This document shows positions 1 to 8,507 of a stretch of DNA of 64,000 bases, one piece after another (within the stretch, counting starts at the first letter, position 1; every line of letters begins with the position of its first letter). The notes beneath the pieces are model-generated. The model made no database searches. It was not told the origin of the DNA and worked only from the letters and a program-made list of their open reading frames with translations. A program made the position numbers and the translations under genes. This DNA comes from JACMQW01 sp964536965. Lineage in GTDB: Bacteria > Bdellovibrionota > UBA1018. The stretch spans positions 124,001-188,000 of the forward strand of contig CAZIAL010000001.1 of the NCBI GenBank assembly GCA_964536965.1. The letters run 5' to 3'.

Positions 1-670
1 TCGTAATCTTTTGCCAGTCACTATCCGGAATGATCCCGCGTTTCTTGGCGCGACCCTCGGTAGAGCGTCGGATGCGCATAAGCATCGCTTTCGACGGCTG
101 GGGAAAGACAACCTGGGGAACTTCGTTCGGACGCTCCTCGTGTAACCAACGCATAAAGCGATTCACACACTGGACGATAAACTTCTTTGAGAAAACGGAC
201 GCCGGAGTATCCTCGCTGAGCACGAATTCCATGAAGTCCTGTCGCTTCGAGTACCAGTCCTTCGGGTTCTTGAGTCCGAGCTTTCCGACAAAGTACGAAA
301 TGACGTAGGCTTTCAGATTAGATAGCTCACGCGCGACTCCCTCGGGTGAGGGGATACGGGTGCGGAGATGCCTTTCGTAGGCTTGCTCGTCCTCGAAGTT
401 GACGAAGGCGGTCCGAACAGCGGCTTTGGCCTTAGCGATCTCTTCTTTAAACTCGGTCGCATTCAGCCGTTGCACGAGACGTTCAAGCTCCTCGTGGTTC
501 GTGCGAATGGATTGGAACTTCTTCGGTGGATAGCGGCGGTTTGTACCCTTACCGTCGGTAACTTCCCATCGGCGGATAATCGAGCGCGTTCGCTGTTTCT
601 CGTCTTTGCCGTACTTCTCGTAGTACAGCTTCCATTCGTTGATAATTGTATTCCCGACCCGCTTCTTCAT
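1..670 (-). CDS. Tyrosine recombinase/integrase, N-terminal part (cut by window edge)
   Basis: An open frame runs from an ATG at 670 to the left edge of the window with no stop, giving 223 residues. GAAGGGAAG precedes the ATG as a ribosome binding site. The protein is basic and helical, with a stretch (about residues 110-190) that looks like the SAM-like core-binding domain of phage integrases, including WYSKRQDFMEFV and FMRWLHEERP. The catalytic R-H-R-Y domain would lie outside the window, so family membership is inferred. Base composition is less GC-rich than the chromosomal genes to the right. The start lies 148 bp from the 3' end of a tRNA-Thr gene, the usual position for the integrase of an element inserted into a tRNA. 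The rest of the element should lie to the left. It could instead be another helical DNA-binding protein. Confidence 0.6.
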   Translation of the reverse strand, partial: MKKRVGNTIINEWKLYYEKYGKDEKQRTRSIIRRWEVTDGKGTNRRYPPKKFQSIRTNHEELERLVQRLNATEFKEEIAKAKAAVRTAFVNFEDEQAYERHLRTRIPSPEGVARELSNLKAYVISYFVGKLGLKNPKDWYSKRQDFMEFVLSEDTPASVFSKKFIVQCVNRFMRWLHEERPNEVPQVVFPQPSKAMLMRIRRSTEGRAKKRGIIPDSDWQKIT

Positions 671-817
671 AGTCTTCCCTTCGTTTCGGAAGCTATGAGC
701 GGGGTCTTTAGGACTGGCGATAGAACTCCACCGAAAACGGAGCCAAAATTCTATCGTCACTTCGCATCTGGGTGTTCCAAGTACCCCCCATATTCGCGAA
801 GAATACGGGAGAAAAAA

Positions 818-892
818 TGGAGCCGATGGCCAGGATTGAACTGGCGACCTACGCTTTACGAAAGCGTTGCTCTACCACTGAGCTACATCGGC
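818..892 (-). tRNA. tRNA-Thr (anticodon CGU)
   Basis: The reverse strand folds into a full cloverleaf. The 7-bp acceptor stem is GCCGATG/CATCGGC and the D arm is GCTC...GAGC. The anticodon arm is ACGCT-TTCGTAA-AGCGT and the T arm is GCCAG-TTCAATC-CTGGC, followed by an encoded TCCA 3' end. The loop places CGT at the anticodon, reading ACG (Thr). The 3' end faces the integrase gene at 1-670, so this tRNA is the probable attachment site of the element to the left. Confidence 0.95.
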
Positions 893-1066
893 ACCCAAAA
901 TCCGCGGTAGAAGCGAAGTCTGTGATTTAACGGAGTGCTTCTCGCGACGCAATCCGAAATTCACATATTGCACCGCGCCTAAGATGCTGATTTTGCTGAA
1001 TTTTCCGTGTGATACCCGGAAACCGGCTTGTTATTCATCCGATCCCCTGTGAATCTGTGGTCCGCG

Positions 1067-1552
1067 ATGGTGACTCCTTTTTCTAAACTTCGAAAAAAAG
1101 GTCAGGTCTGGATTCTTTCCAAACATGATCTCCAGGAATGGCGGGTCTTACTCCTGAAGACCTTGCCCGAGCGAGGTGCGTTCTGGCAGCCGGTCACCGG
1201 ATCGATCGAAGAAGGGGAATCCGTGTCGAAAGGCGCGCTTCGCGAAGCGATCGAAGAGACCGGACTTCCGCCGATGAAGAGCATCCAGGAACTCGGTTTC
1301 GAATTCGATTTCGAAGGAAAGTGGGGCCCGAGCCACGAAGTCGCGTTCTATTACGAGACCTATCCGGGTTGCCCGAAAGTCAGCCTCGATCCGCGCGAAC
1401 ACCAAGGCTACCAGTGGACGAACTTGAACGACGCGGTCGCGCTTCTGCGCTATGAACCGAATCGTCAGGCGCTCCAGATCCTCATCAAGAAACTCAGCGT
1501 GAATCGGCTGCGGAAGCGACCGACGAAACCTGAAGTCAAAACGACGAAATAA
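1067..1552 (+). CDS. Nudix hydrolase
   Basis: This 161-residue protein hydrolyses a nucleoside-diphosphate-linked substrate, which cannot be named from sequence. The Nudix box GX5EX7REUXEEXGU is complete, from GSIEEGES to REAIEETGL (about residues 57-80 from the chosen start). It sits in the usual small alpha/beta/alpha fold with VTGSIE before it and YQWTNLNDA near the C-terminus. The layout resembles dihydroneopterin-triphosphate pyrophosphatase-type Nudix proteins, but this is a guess. The ATG at 1067 is preferred to a TTG at 1028 because homology to the fold begins just after it. The C-terminal tail is Lys/Arg-rich. A cyclophilin gene follows 65 bp downstream on the same strand. Confidence 0.85.
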   Translation: MVTPFSKLRKKGQVWILSKHDLQEWRVLLLKTLPERGAFWQPVTGSIEEGESVSKGALREAIEETGLPPMKSIQELGFEFDFEGKWGPSHEVAFYYETYPGCPKVSLDPREHQGYQWTNLNDAVALLRYEPNRQALQILIKKLSVNRLRKRPTKPEVKTTK

Positions 1553-1617
1553 TTTTCGTCCCGTCTTTTCCGTCAACCCGGAGCGGTCCTTCGCTCCATC
1601 ATTCCATCGAGGTCGTC

Positions 1618-2178
1618 ATGCCTGTTCCATACAAAGTAGAAGAAAAAGATCTGGGTCTCGGTAAGGGACTCTTCGCCGTTTTCACCACCAATAAAGGGGA
1701 GTGGACGATCGAACTCGAGGAAGAAAAGGCGCCGAATACGGTGGCGAACTTCGTCGGTCTCGCGACCGGACAGAAGGAGTACATCGATCCGAAGACCCGC
1801 GAGAAGTCGAACCAGCCGTTCTACGACGGCACGATCTTCCACCGCGTGATCAAGGATTTCATGCTCCAGGGCGGCGATCGTCTCGGCCAGGGCACGGGTG
1901 GACCGGGCTATAAGTTCGCGGACGAAATTCATCCGAGTCTGAAACATACCGCGCCCGGAATGCTTTCGATGGCGAACGCGGGTCCCAATACGAACGGTTC
2001 GCAGTTCTTCGTCACGGTCGTGAAGTGTCCGTGGCTCGACGGTAAACACGCGGTTTTCGGCAAGGTCGTGAAGGGCATGGACGTCGTGAACGCGATCAGC
2101 GTCGCGCCCGTCGGTCCGATGGATCGTCCGCGCGACGAGGTGAAGATCGAGACATTAAAAATTTTTAGAACGCCTTGA
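1618..2178 (+). CDS. Cyclophilin-type peptidyl-prolyl cis-trans isomerase
   Basis: The 186-residue protein is a single-domain cyclophilin that catalyses cis-trans isomerisation of X-Pro bonds. The active-site strand FHRVIKDFMLQGGD with the catalytic Arg, the NGSQFFVT segment and LDGKHAVFGKV are all present in family order. No signal peptide is visible, so it is predicted cytoplasmic (PpiB-like rather than PpiA-like). It follows the Nudix gene after 65 bp and precedes the HU gene. The short hairpin CAGACT/AGTCTG just downstream has no T-run. Confidence 0.95.
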   Translation: MPVPYKVEEKDLGLGKGLFAVFTTNKGEWTIELEEEKAPNTVANFVGLATGQKEYIDPKTREKSNQPFYDGTIFHRVIKDFMLQGGDRLGQGTGGPGYKFADEIHPSLKHTAPGMLSMANAGPNTNGSQFFVTVVKCPWLDGKHAVFGKVVKGMDVVNAISVAPVGPMDRPRDEVKIETLKIFRTP

Positions 2179-2336
2179 CGGACCGTCAACCGTTCGACAG
2201 ACTGATTTAGTCTGAAGATACAGTCTGGCCGCGGGAAGTTCAGGGAAGGTCTCCGGCGCGACAGCGATTCCGATGGATTTGGGACGCCAGGCTGCATCGT
2301 TTTCACTTAGTTTTCCCGTGATAAGGAGATCACATC

Positions 2337-2609
2337 ATGAACAAAGCACAACTGATCGAAGCGATCGCAACGGCTTCCAACGTAACGAAGACCGACGCCG
2401 AGAACTGCCTGAATTCGGCTCTTGAAACCATCAAGAAGTCCGTGAAAAAAGGCGACGACGTCACGCTCGTCGGCTTCGGCACGTTCACCAAGGCGAAGCG
2501 CAAAGCTCGCATGGGCCGCAACCCGCAAACCGGAAAAGAAATCAAAATTCCGGCGATGACGGTGCCTAAGTTCCGCCCAGGCCGCGAATTCAAAGAAGCG
2601 GTCAACTGA
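2337..2609 (+). CDS. hup: HU-family DNA-binding protein
   Basis: This 90-residue protein is a full-length HU/IHF-type histone-like protein that bends and compacts DNA as a dimer. It has the N-terminal helical dimerisation part (MNKAQLIEAIA), the VTLVGFGTF strand and the DNA-binding arm GRNPQTGKEIKIPA, ending in KFRPGREFKEAVN. The ATG is preceded by AAGGAGATCACATC, a strong ribosome binding site. A strong intrinsic terminator follows 46 bp after the stop, so it is probably a single-gene unit. Confidence 0.97.
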   Translation: MNKAQLIEAIATASNVTKTDAENCLNSALETIKKSVKKGDDVTLVGFGTFTKAKRKARMGRNPQTGKEIKIPAMTVPKFRPGREFKEAVN

Positions 2610-2655
2610 AGTTCGTCGGTCGCCCTTCGGCGGCTGACTCAGTAGCTGAAAAATA

Positions 2656-2693
2656 AAAAGGGCCCGGGGTCGAAACCCCGGGCCCTTTTTTTA
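2656..2693 (+). terminator. Intrinsic terminator after HU gene
   Basis: A GC-rich perfect stem, AAGGGCCCGGGGT / ACCCCGGGCCCTT with a CGAA loop, is followed by a run of seven Ts. The A-run on its left makes it potentially bidirectional, serving also the convergent lipoprotein gene at 2712-4004. Confidence 0.9.
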
Positions 2694-2711
2694 TGGGTGA
2701 AGGAACGGAGA

Positions 2712-4004
2712 TCAGTCGTTCACTTCGAAAAGGATGTCGTTTACGGCGGTTGCCGGCGGGACGAGCAGCATCGGCAACGCCGGAGGCAGCGGCGATGCTG
2801 CTTCCGCGGCGGCGATCAGCGCCGGCTTCTGTTCCGCGACCGTGCTCGGCCAAGTTTCGGTGAATACCGTGCTCGAAGGCGCGGCCTGCGGAGGGCTGAC
2901 GGGCGTCACCTGGCAGGAAACGACGACGGCCGGATTGCAGTTGCAGGCGAGCGGATGGACGTAATCGTAATCGACGGGAACCGCGGCGCCGACGCGCAGG
3001 GGAAGATCTTGTCCGTCGTAAGCCGAGTGACAGAAAGGAAAGACTTCCGGTCCCGCGGTGCTCGCGGGGTTGATGTTGACCAGATATGCCGCCTCAATCT
3101 GCTGGACCGGGATGCCACCGATCATGATGGTTTGCGGGACACCGCCGACCATTTTCTTGTGCACGGCCAACGCGAGGGAGCCATACGTCTGGCTGATGTT
3201 GCGAATCGTATCGGGAAGGGAAGTGAACCGCGTCGCGTCCTGGGGAGCGGTGATGATCTTGTTGAACGCGGTCGCCATCGCCTGGGTCACGCGCATGAGC
3301 CGGACGCTGCCGAGCGTTTCTTCCGGAGAGCCCGTGGGATAGCCGTCGCCGTAGGTCGGTGCGGATACGCTCGGAAGCATTCCGGCGTTCTGGCCCGCGT
3401 AGGGAATCAGAACCGACATCAGACGGTAGAATTCGCCTTCGATCTTACCGCCGTAGGAGATGACGGTTTTGTTCGAGTTTCCGAGCTGGAGAAGATTCGG
3501 GGATTCGGGAAGCTGGACGTTCCCGCCCCAGGTCGCGAAGTCGACGCGAGCGAAACCCGGGCGAATATTCATCACGCTGCGGAGTTTTTTATTATTTCCC
3601 ATCGCGACCCGCGCGAGCGTCGTGGTCGCTTTGATTCCGAACTGGGGCATGCGGATGATGAGTTTCCGTTGCTGAATACTGGTATTGCTGTCGATGCTCT
3701 CGAGAATCCCCTGGAGGCCGGTCTCGCCGATCGTGCCGACGAGCGCGCGGCGCAGGTCGACCATGATGCCGACGTTTGCCGGAGCCGTGGGTGATAGATA
3801 GGTACCGATGAGGGCGTTGTTCAGCGAGGTATCGACGACGATGTCGCCGACTTCGCTCGAAAATCCGGAATCATCGAGGATGCCCCCTTGGCCCTGGGTC
3901 GTCTTCGAAGATGTGGTGGCAGAGCCCGCGATGTTGTTGAAACATCCCGGTGTCAGGCTGAGCGCTAATGCGGCGAAGACCGCGCGACTCATAGTGTTTT
4001 TCAT
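2712..4004 (-). CDS. Lipoprotein of unknown function
   Basis: The 430-residue product starts with a typical export signal, AVFAALALSLTPGC, whose Cys near residue 21 would be lipidated. The box is TPGC rather than the canonical L(A/S)(G/A)C. The ATG at 4004 has GGGGTAGG 5 nt upstream, while the alternative TTG at 4007 is unlikely. The mature part is Ser/Thr/Gly/Ala-rich and contains a CHSAYDGQ...ACNCNPAVVVSC cysteine cluster near residues 330-365. It ends in a Pro/Ala-rich stretch. No family is recognised. It has its own promoter-like sequence at 4072-4101 and ends at the terminator shared with HU. An arginine-rich frame on the other strand (2697-3794) is a shadow. Confidence 0.75.
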   Translation of the reverse strand: MKNTMSRAVFAALALSLTPGCFNNIAGSATTSSKTTQGQGGILDDSGFSSEVGDIVVDTSLNNALIGTYLSPTAPANVGIMVDLRRALVGTIGETGLQGILESIDSNTSIQQRKLIIRMPQFGIKATTTLARVAMGNNKKLRSVMNIRPGFARVDFATWGGNVQLPESPNLLQLGNSNKTVISYGGKIEGEFYRLMSVLIPYAGQNAGMLPSVSAPTYGDGYPTGSPEETLGSVRLMRVTQAMATAFNKIITAPQDATRFTSLPDTIRNISQTYGSLALAVHKKMVGGVPQTIMIGGIPVQQIEAAYLVNINPASTAGPEVFPFCHSAYDGQDLPLRVGAAVPVDYDYVHPLACNCNPAVVVSCQVTPVSPPQAAPSSTVFTETWPSTVAEQKPALIAAAEAASPLPPALPMLLVPPATAVNDILFEVND

Positions 4005-4071
4005 CAAACCTACCCCTTAAACTCTATTCGGTCGGACCCATCCGAGACTGAACCCAATAAACCCTAGGCTT

Positions 4072-4102
4072 AGTATCCTAAATCTTGACTTAAAAAGTCA
4101 AG
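4072..4102 (-). promoter_or_regulatory. Promoter-like site with 8-3-8 inverted repeat
   Basis: On the minus strand TTGACT (4101-4096), an 18-bp spacer and GATACT (4077-4072) form a sigma-70-like promoter for the lipoprotein gene at 2712-4004. The -35 lies in a perfect inverted repeat, CTTGACTT-AAA-AAGTCAAG (4084-4102). This could be an operator in the divergent region shared with the gene at 4180. Confidence 0.4.
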
Positions 4103-4179
4103 TAATACAGGATAAGGGTTAGGCATCTGACTAAAAACTAGACGCTTTTTCAGGTCGAAACTGAGGGACGTGAGTGGGT

Positions 4180-4950
4180 ATGCGATCTAACTCAAAGAAA
4201 TTATGGCTGATTTTTCCGGCGACGCTTGTCGTGCTGGCGCTGGCCTTCCTCGTGGGCCACCCGACCGGTTCGCCGAAGATCGCTCCTGCTCCTTTCGAGA
4301 GGGCGGAACTCGCTCCCTCCACCGCACCGGGCAGTCGGCTGCTGAGTGAGGTGACGGCGGAAAAAGCGAAAAACGGTCGTAAGGTCCGTTCGCCGGCGCT
4401 CGTGGCGGGTAGCCGAATCGACCTGCAGACGAAAGAAGCGGTCGATCGGATGTTCGCCGAGCCCCAGTGGGCGGCGCTGAACGATCGCCTGCGGTCTCAT
4501 TTTCCCGACCATTCCCCGCTGAGTTACTGGATCCGGGCGAGCCTGATCCTCGCGACGAAGACCGACGATCGGGAAGTCACGCGCGAGCAAGTCGAGCTCG
4601 GCGAAAAAATCTACGAACAGATCCTTTCGGGCGACGAAGCCGTCGTGGCGGCCCTGGATTCGGCGCTCGTGTCGATTCCGCGTACCGAGAGCGCCCTCCG
4701 TCGCCAGTCCCTGAAGATGCTTTCGGACGTCGCGATGAATCAGCGCGGGCTTCGCGAAGCGGTGAAGATCGCGATGATTTCCGAAGCGCATCGCGCGGGC
4801 AATCATCCGGACGCGGCCCTCGCGCTGACTGCGCTTCTGCGAGTCAGTCCCACGAAGGAATGGTTTAACGAAGTGAACCGCAGCTACGGCCGACTCCATC
4901 CCGGAGCGGACCTCTCGGACTTTGTCGCGTTGAAGGTCGTATCGCTCTAG
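4180..4950 (+). CDS. Membrane-anchored/periplasmic protein of unknown function
   Basis: The 256-residue product begins with a basic stretch and one hydrophobic segment (LIFPATLVVLALAFLVG, residues 10-26), followed by a Pro/Ser-rich linker. A soluble, helix-rich region then runs to the C-terminus. It looks like a signal anchor plus a helical-repeat periplasmic domain (TPR-like in feel, with LALTALLRVSP), but no family is recognised. A GTG at 4174 is an alternative start with better spacing to GAGGG. The gene ends 15 bp before acs and may be co-transcribed with it. Confidence 0.7.
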   Translation: MRSNSKKLWLIFPATLVVLALAFLVGHPTGSPKIAPAPFERAELAPSTAPGSRLLSEVTAEKAKNGRKVRSPALVAGSRIDLQTKEAVDRMFAEPQWAALNDRLRSHFPDHSPLSYWIRASLILATKTDDREVTREQVELGEKIYEQILSGDEAVVAALDSALVSIPRTESALRRQSLKMLSDVAMNQRGLREAVKIAMISEAHRAGNHPDAALALTALLRVSPTKEWFNEVNRSYGRLHPGADLSDFVALKVVSL

Positions 4951-4964
4951 GCTAGCGTCGGGGC

Positions 4965-7007
4965 ATGGCCCATGACGATTCCTTTTCCGTCACTCTGACC
5001 GAGTCCCGATCCTTCGCTCCTTCGGAAGCATTCGCCGCGCAGGCGAATCTTGGTGTGAACGAGCTTCGCCGCCTGACCGAAATCGGACGGAAAGATCCCG
5101 AAGGTTACTGGGCCCAGGCCGCGCGTGAACTCCAGTGGCGAACGCCGTTTACGCGCGTCCTCGAGTGGAATCCTCCATTCGCGAAGTGGTTTTCGGATGG
5201 AAAGCTGAACGCGTCTGAAAACTGTCTCGATCGGCATCTGGCCACGAACGGAGAGAAGCTCGCGATCCTTTGGGAAGGAGAGCCGATGCCGGACGGCCGG
5301 CCCGAGCTCGTGCGTTGGACCTACCAGGAATTGCATTCGCGAGTGGTTCGGCTCACGGTCAGCCTCCGAAAACTCGGGCTGAAAAAAGGGGATGCCGTCG
5401 GGATTTACATGCCGCTGGTCCCGGAGGGCGTCGTGGCGATGCTGGCGTGCGCGCGCGCGGGACTCACGCATACGGTGGTTTTCGGGGGTTTTTCCTCGGA
5501 AGCGCTGAAGGACCGCATGAACGACGCGGGAGCGAAGGCCGTACTCACCGCTGATTACGGCTGGCGTAAGGGTGGAAAGATCTCGCTGCGCGAGCAAGTC
5601 GCGCGCGCGCTGGCCGACGTTCCCTCGGTGGATTCGGTAGTTACCCTCCGACGAGAATCGGTCGCCGCGGCGTTGTCCGCACCCGCCGTAGCGAAACCGA
5701 TCGCCCAGATCGGGGGGGCGGCCGAATACGACTGGTATGAGCTCGTTTCGAGTTTCACGGCGGGCGAGGCCGAAAATCTCGGATACCCGGAGCCGGTCGA
5801 ATCCGAGCATCCGCTGTTCATCCTCTATACGAGCGGCACGACGGGTAAGCCGAAGGGGATCGTCCACTCGACCGGCGGTTATCTCGCGGGTTGTATGCGA
5901 TCCACTCGGGATGTTTTCGATTTGAAGCCGAACGACCTCTACTGGTGCACGGCGGACATCGGGTGGATTACCGGACATAGTTACGTCGTCTACGGTCCGC
6001 TCGCTCTCGGCGCTTCCATCTTTCTCTACGAAGGAGCTCCGATGACCCCGGAGCCCGACCGTTTCTGGGAGATGATCGCGCGCCATCGGATTTCGATCCT
6101 CTACACCGCGCCGACGGCGATTCGCTCGTTCATGAAAGTCGGCACCGAGCTTCCGAAAAAACACGATCTCTCCTCGCTTCGAGTCCTCGGGACCGTGGGC
6201 GAACCAATCAATCCCGAGGCCTGGATGTGGTATCGCGAAACGATCGGGGGCGGACGCTGCCCGATCGTGGATACTTACTGGCAGACCGAGACGGGTTCCA
6301 TCGTCGTATCTCCGGTCCCGGGTGCGGTCGCGACCAAACCCGGATCCGCGACCCTGCCGCTCCCCGGTTACGACATCGATGTCCTCGATAAGGCGGGTAA
6401 CCCCGTGCCGCTCGGCTCGGGCGGCTATCTCGTGATCAAAAAACCATGGCCGTCGATGGCGCGTACGATCCACGGCAATCCCGAACGATTCGAAAAAGCC
6501 TATTTTTCGGACTTCAGTCGGGGAATTTATTTCACCGGCGACGGCGCCCGCCGCGATGCCGACGGTTACATTTGGTGCCTCGGCCGTGTCGACGACGTCC
6601 TGAATGTTTCCGGCCATCGGCTCGGGACGATGGAAGTCGAATCGGCGCTGGTCGCGCATCCGAGCGTGGCCGAGGCCGCCGTGATCGGACGTCCCGACGA
6701 GATCAAGGGTCAGGGCATCGTCGCTTTCGTGAGTTTGAAATCCGAGTTCGCCCAGACGGTCGCGCGAGACGCGGAATCCGGAAAAACGCTCAAGGAAGAA
6801 CTGCGGGCGCATGTCGCGCGCGAGATCGGCGCCTTCGCGAAACCCGACGAGATTCGTTTCGCCGATGGGTTGCCGAAAACCCGCTCAGGAAAAATCATGC
6901 GGCGCCTCCTTCGGGAACTCGCCACGAGCGGAGTCGTGAAAGGCGATACGACGACGCTCGAGGACCTGAACGTCTTTGCCTCGATCCAGGGTACGGACGA
7001 AGAATGA
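4965..7007 (+). CDS. acs: Acetyl-CoA synthetase (AMP-forming)
   Basis: This 680-residue enzyme activates acetate with ATP and CoA through an acetyl-adenylate. The adenylate-forming signatures are present in order. They are the Acs N-terminal domain (YWAQAARELQW), the P-loop-like YTSGTTGKPKG near residue 288, and WCTADIGWITGHSY. DTYWQTETGS and the hinge TGDGARRDADGY follow. The acetylation-regulated lysine is in PKTRSGK (K643). Length is slightly above the usual 650 because of a 20-residue acidic/basic insertion in the C-terminal domain. It follows the unknown membrane protein by 15 bp. Acetate activation fits the acetyl-CoA/acetoacetate-yielding pathway at 10392-16108. Propionate or acetoacetate specificity is possible but less likely from the motifs. 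Confidence 0.93.
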   Translation: MAHDDSFSVTLTESRSFAPSEAFAAQANLGVNELRRLTEIGRKDPEGYWAQAARELQWRTPFTRVLEWNPPFAKWFSDGKLNASENCLDRHLATNGEKLAILWEGEPMPDGRPELVRWTYQELHSRVVRLTVSLRKLGLKKGDAVGIYMPLVPEGVVAMLACARAGLTHTVVFGGFSSEALKDRMNDAGAKAVLTADYGWRKGGKISLREQVARALADVPSVDSVVTLRRESVAAALSAPAVAKPIAQIGGAAEYDWYELVSSFTAGEAENLGYPEPVESEHPLFILYTSGTTGKPKGIVHSTGGYLAGCMRSTRDVFDLKPNDLYWCTADIGWITGHSYVVYGPLALGASIFLYEGAPMTPEPDRFWEMIARHRISILYTAPTAIRSFMKVGTELPKKHDLSSLRVLGTVGEPINPEAWMWYRETIGGGRCPIVDTYWQTETGSIVVSPVPGAVATKPGSATLPLPGYDIDVLDKAGNPVPLGSGGYLVIKKPWPSMARTIHGNPERFEKAYFSDFSRGIYFTGDGARRDADGYIWCLGRVDDVLNVSGHRLGTMEVESALVAHPSVAEAAVIGRPDEIKGQGIVAFVSLKSEFAQTVARDAESGKTLKEELRAHVAREIGAFAKPDEIRFADGLPKTRSGKIMRRLLRELATSGVVKGDTTTLEDLNVFASIQGTDEE

Positions 7008-7008
7008 A

Positions 7009-7617
7009 TCAGCGGAGATTCCAGTCGAGGAACGCTTCGAAAGATTCGAGCGTGGCCTCGACTTCCGTCCGGCCGTCGACGGTCGGACGTTCGATTTCGA
7101 AGGTGAAATCGGCATATTCGGCGCGGGCATCTTCCGGGGTATAATTCGGGCCTTTGCCCCGAATGCGAAAACTCGGTCCGAAGATCGGGTAGGGCCGATC
7201 GTAAACGAACATCGCCTCGAAATACTCCGCGATCGGCAGGATGCGTGGGAATTCGTCGAAGCTGAAATCGTAGACCTGGCCGCCCGAAACGGCGATGACG
7301 TGAAAGTACCACATTTCGAGCCGGGGCTCGTCGCGCCGCCGGCTCGCGGAACGCGAATTCATGGCGATCAACATCGAGGCGGGGTGCCAGGCGGATTTCG
7401 GCGCGCGAATCACCACTCGCCGCAAATCCGGCGGCAGTGCATTTTCACGTTTTAAGCTCGCGATGAAGGCGTCGATGTTCCGGCCGCAGAAGCGAGGCTC
7501 GAGTTCGGGGGAGTCGTAGAATGATTCGAAATGCCGATCGAGGGCCGAGGGCGTCGCGGCCACCGCCGGGATGACCGGAAGGACCAGCGCCAGGAGCATG
7601 CCTAAAAATGCTGTCAT
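7009..7617 (-). CDS. Secreted protein, possible cysteine-hydrolase fold
   Basis: The 202-residue product has a signal peptide (MTAFLGMLLALVLPVIPAVAA). The mature part contains CGRN (C44), MWYFHVIAV (H106) and GGQVYDFSF (D117). The order and local context (Cys early, W-Y-x-HV strand, then YD) recall N-terminal glutamine amidohydrolases of the NTAQ1 type, which use a Cys-His-Asp triad. This is a motif-level resemblance only, and the spacing differs. Those enzymes are cytosolic, so an exported version would act on a different substrate. It converges on acs, 1 bp apart. Confidence 0.6.
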   Translation of the reverse strand: MTAFLGMLLALVLPVIPAVAATPSALDRHFESFYDSPELEPRFCGRNIDAFIASLKRENALPPDLRRVVIRAPKSAWHPASMLIAMNSRSASRRRDEPRLEMWYFHVIAVSGGQVYDFSFDEFPRILPIAEYFEAMFVYDRPYPIFGPSFRIRGKGPNYTPEDARAEYADFTFEIERPTVDGRTEVEATLESFEAFLDWNLR

Positions 7618-7690
7618 GGCGCGGAATTAACGCAAAGCGTCGATTAGCGCAAGAAGTTTCTCCGAGCCGTCTATCCGGCCCTGAAAAGGC

Positions 7691-8404
7691 TTAAATCGCT
7701 TCTTTTCCGTGTTGTCCGGACGAAGGGGGCGAGGCGCTATTGGGAGCGCCCTGCTCAGGGAGATGCTTCTCGCGCTGATCGCCCTGCTTCGCGGGATCGA
7801 CCCCCGTCGTGTCTTTCAGATGGGCCGCGCAATAGGGCGAAGCTTTCACCTGCGCCGCCGAAATATCGGTGCTCGACGCGTAGAGGGCCGCGAGCTGTTC
7901 GCAAACCAGCACGGGATCACAAACTTTCTCCGCGCCTTCCGACGGAACCGCGAATCCGGCCTTCGCGTCCTTTTTGTTCGTGTACTCCATGCGGTACCCC
8001 GCTTTCGAACGAGTCACGGTGACCTTTTCGTCGCCCAGGGCGATCTCGCGAACGTCCGCGACGTCCTTCGTCGCGGGAAAAGCATTGAACATATCGCGCA
8101 CGCACGACGTATCTTCGATGCGGCGATTCGTGCAGGTATATTCGATCACCTGGTTCGGATTCACCGGGCCGGCGATCCTGCGGCAAACCAGCGACCCGGC
8201 GATTTTAAACGTGCAGACGGGCGCGCCGTCGAGCTCCTTCTCGGGCGGAGGAAGGCAAGGATGCTGCGCGACCGAGAGTTTCTCGAAGATTTCCTTGTCG
8301 ATCGGCGTGCCTTTGGTGGAGACGCCCGAGGATTTCGTCGCCTGGAAGGCGCCGGCGGAAAGCGAGAAAACGAGCGCGGAAACGGCAAGAAGTGAACGAA
8401 TCAT
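7691..8404 (-). CDS. Secreted cysteine-containing protein of unknown function
   Basis: The 237-residue product begins with a signal peptide (MIRSLLAVSALVFSLSAGA). The mature region carries about ten Cys residues in spaced pairs, which suggests disulphides in the periplasm or outside the cell. The last 35 residues are Gly/Ser/Pro/Gln-rich and probably disordered. GGGAGA precedes the ATG. No family is recognised. It is followed on the same strand by the unrelated secreted protein at 7009-7617, 73 bp away. Confidence 0.7.
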   Translation of the reverse strand: MIRSLLAVSALVFSLSAGAFQATKSSGVSTKGTPIDKEIFEKLSVAQHPCLPPPEKELDGAPVCTFKIAGSLVCRRIAGPVNPNQVIEYTCTNRRIEDTSCVRDMFNAFPATKDVADVREIALGDEKVTVTRSKAGYRMEYTNKKDAKAGFAVPSEGAEKVCDPVLVCEQLAALYASSTDISAAQVKASPYCAAHLKDTTGVDPAKQGDQREKHLPEQGAPNSASPPSSGQHGKEAI

Positions 8405-8507
8405 CGGAGAATCTCCCTCATTCTTAGATTAGGGCGTTCACCGCGTTTTACAAAGACCGAATGATCGTTCGAAGTCGTCCCCGCGTCGAAGAAATGACGA
8501 ACCCATC

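Noticed and set aside
2697..3794. 365-codon plus-strand frame
   Set aside because: It is Arg/Asp/Val-rich shadow coding of the lipoprotein gene on the other strand, with no ribosome binding site and no recognisable domain.
4947..6812. 621-codon minus-strand frame
   Set aside because: It lies wholly under acs, which has every family motif. The Arg/Asp/Gly-rich translation is typical of an antisense frame in GC-rich DNA.
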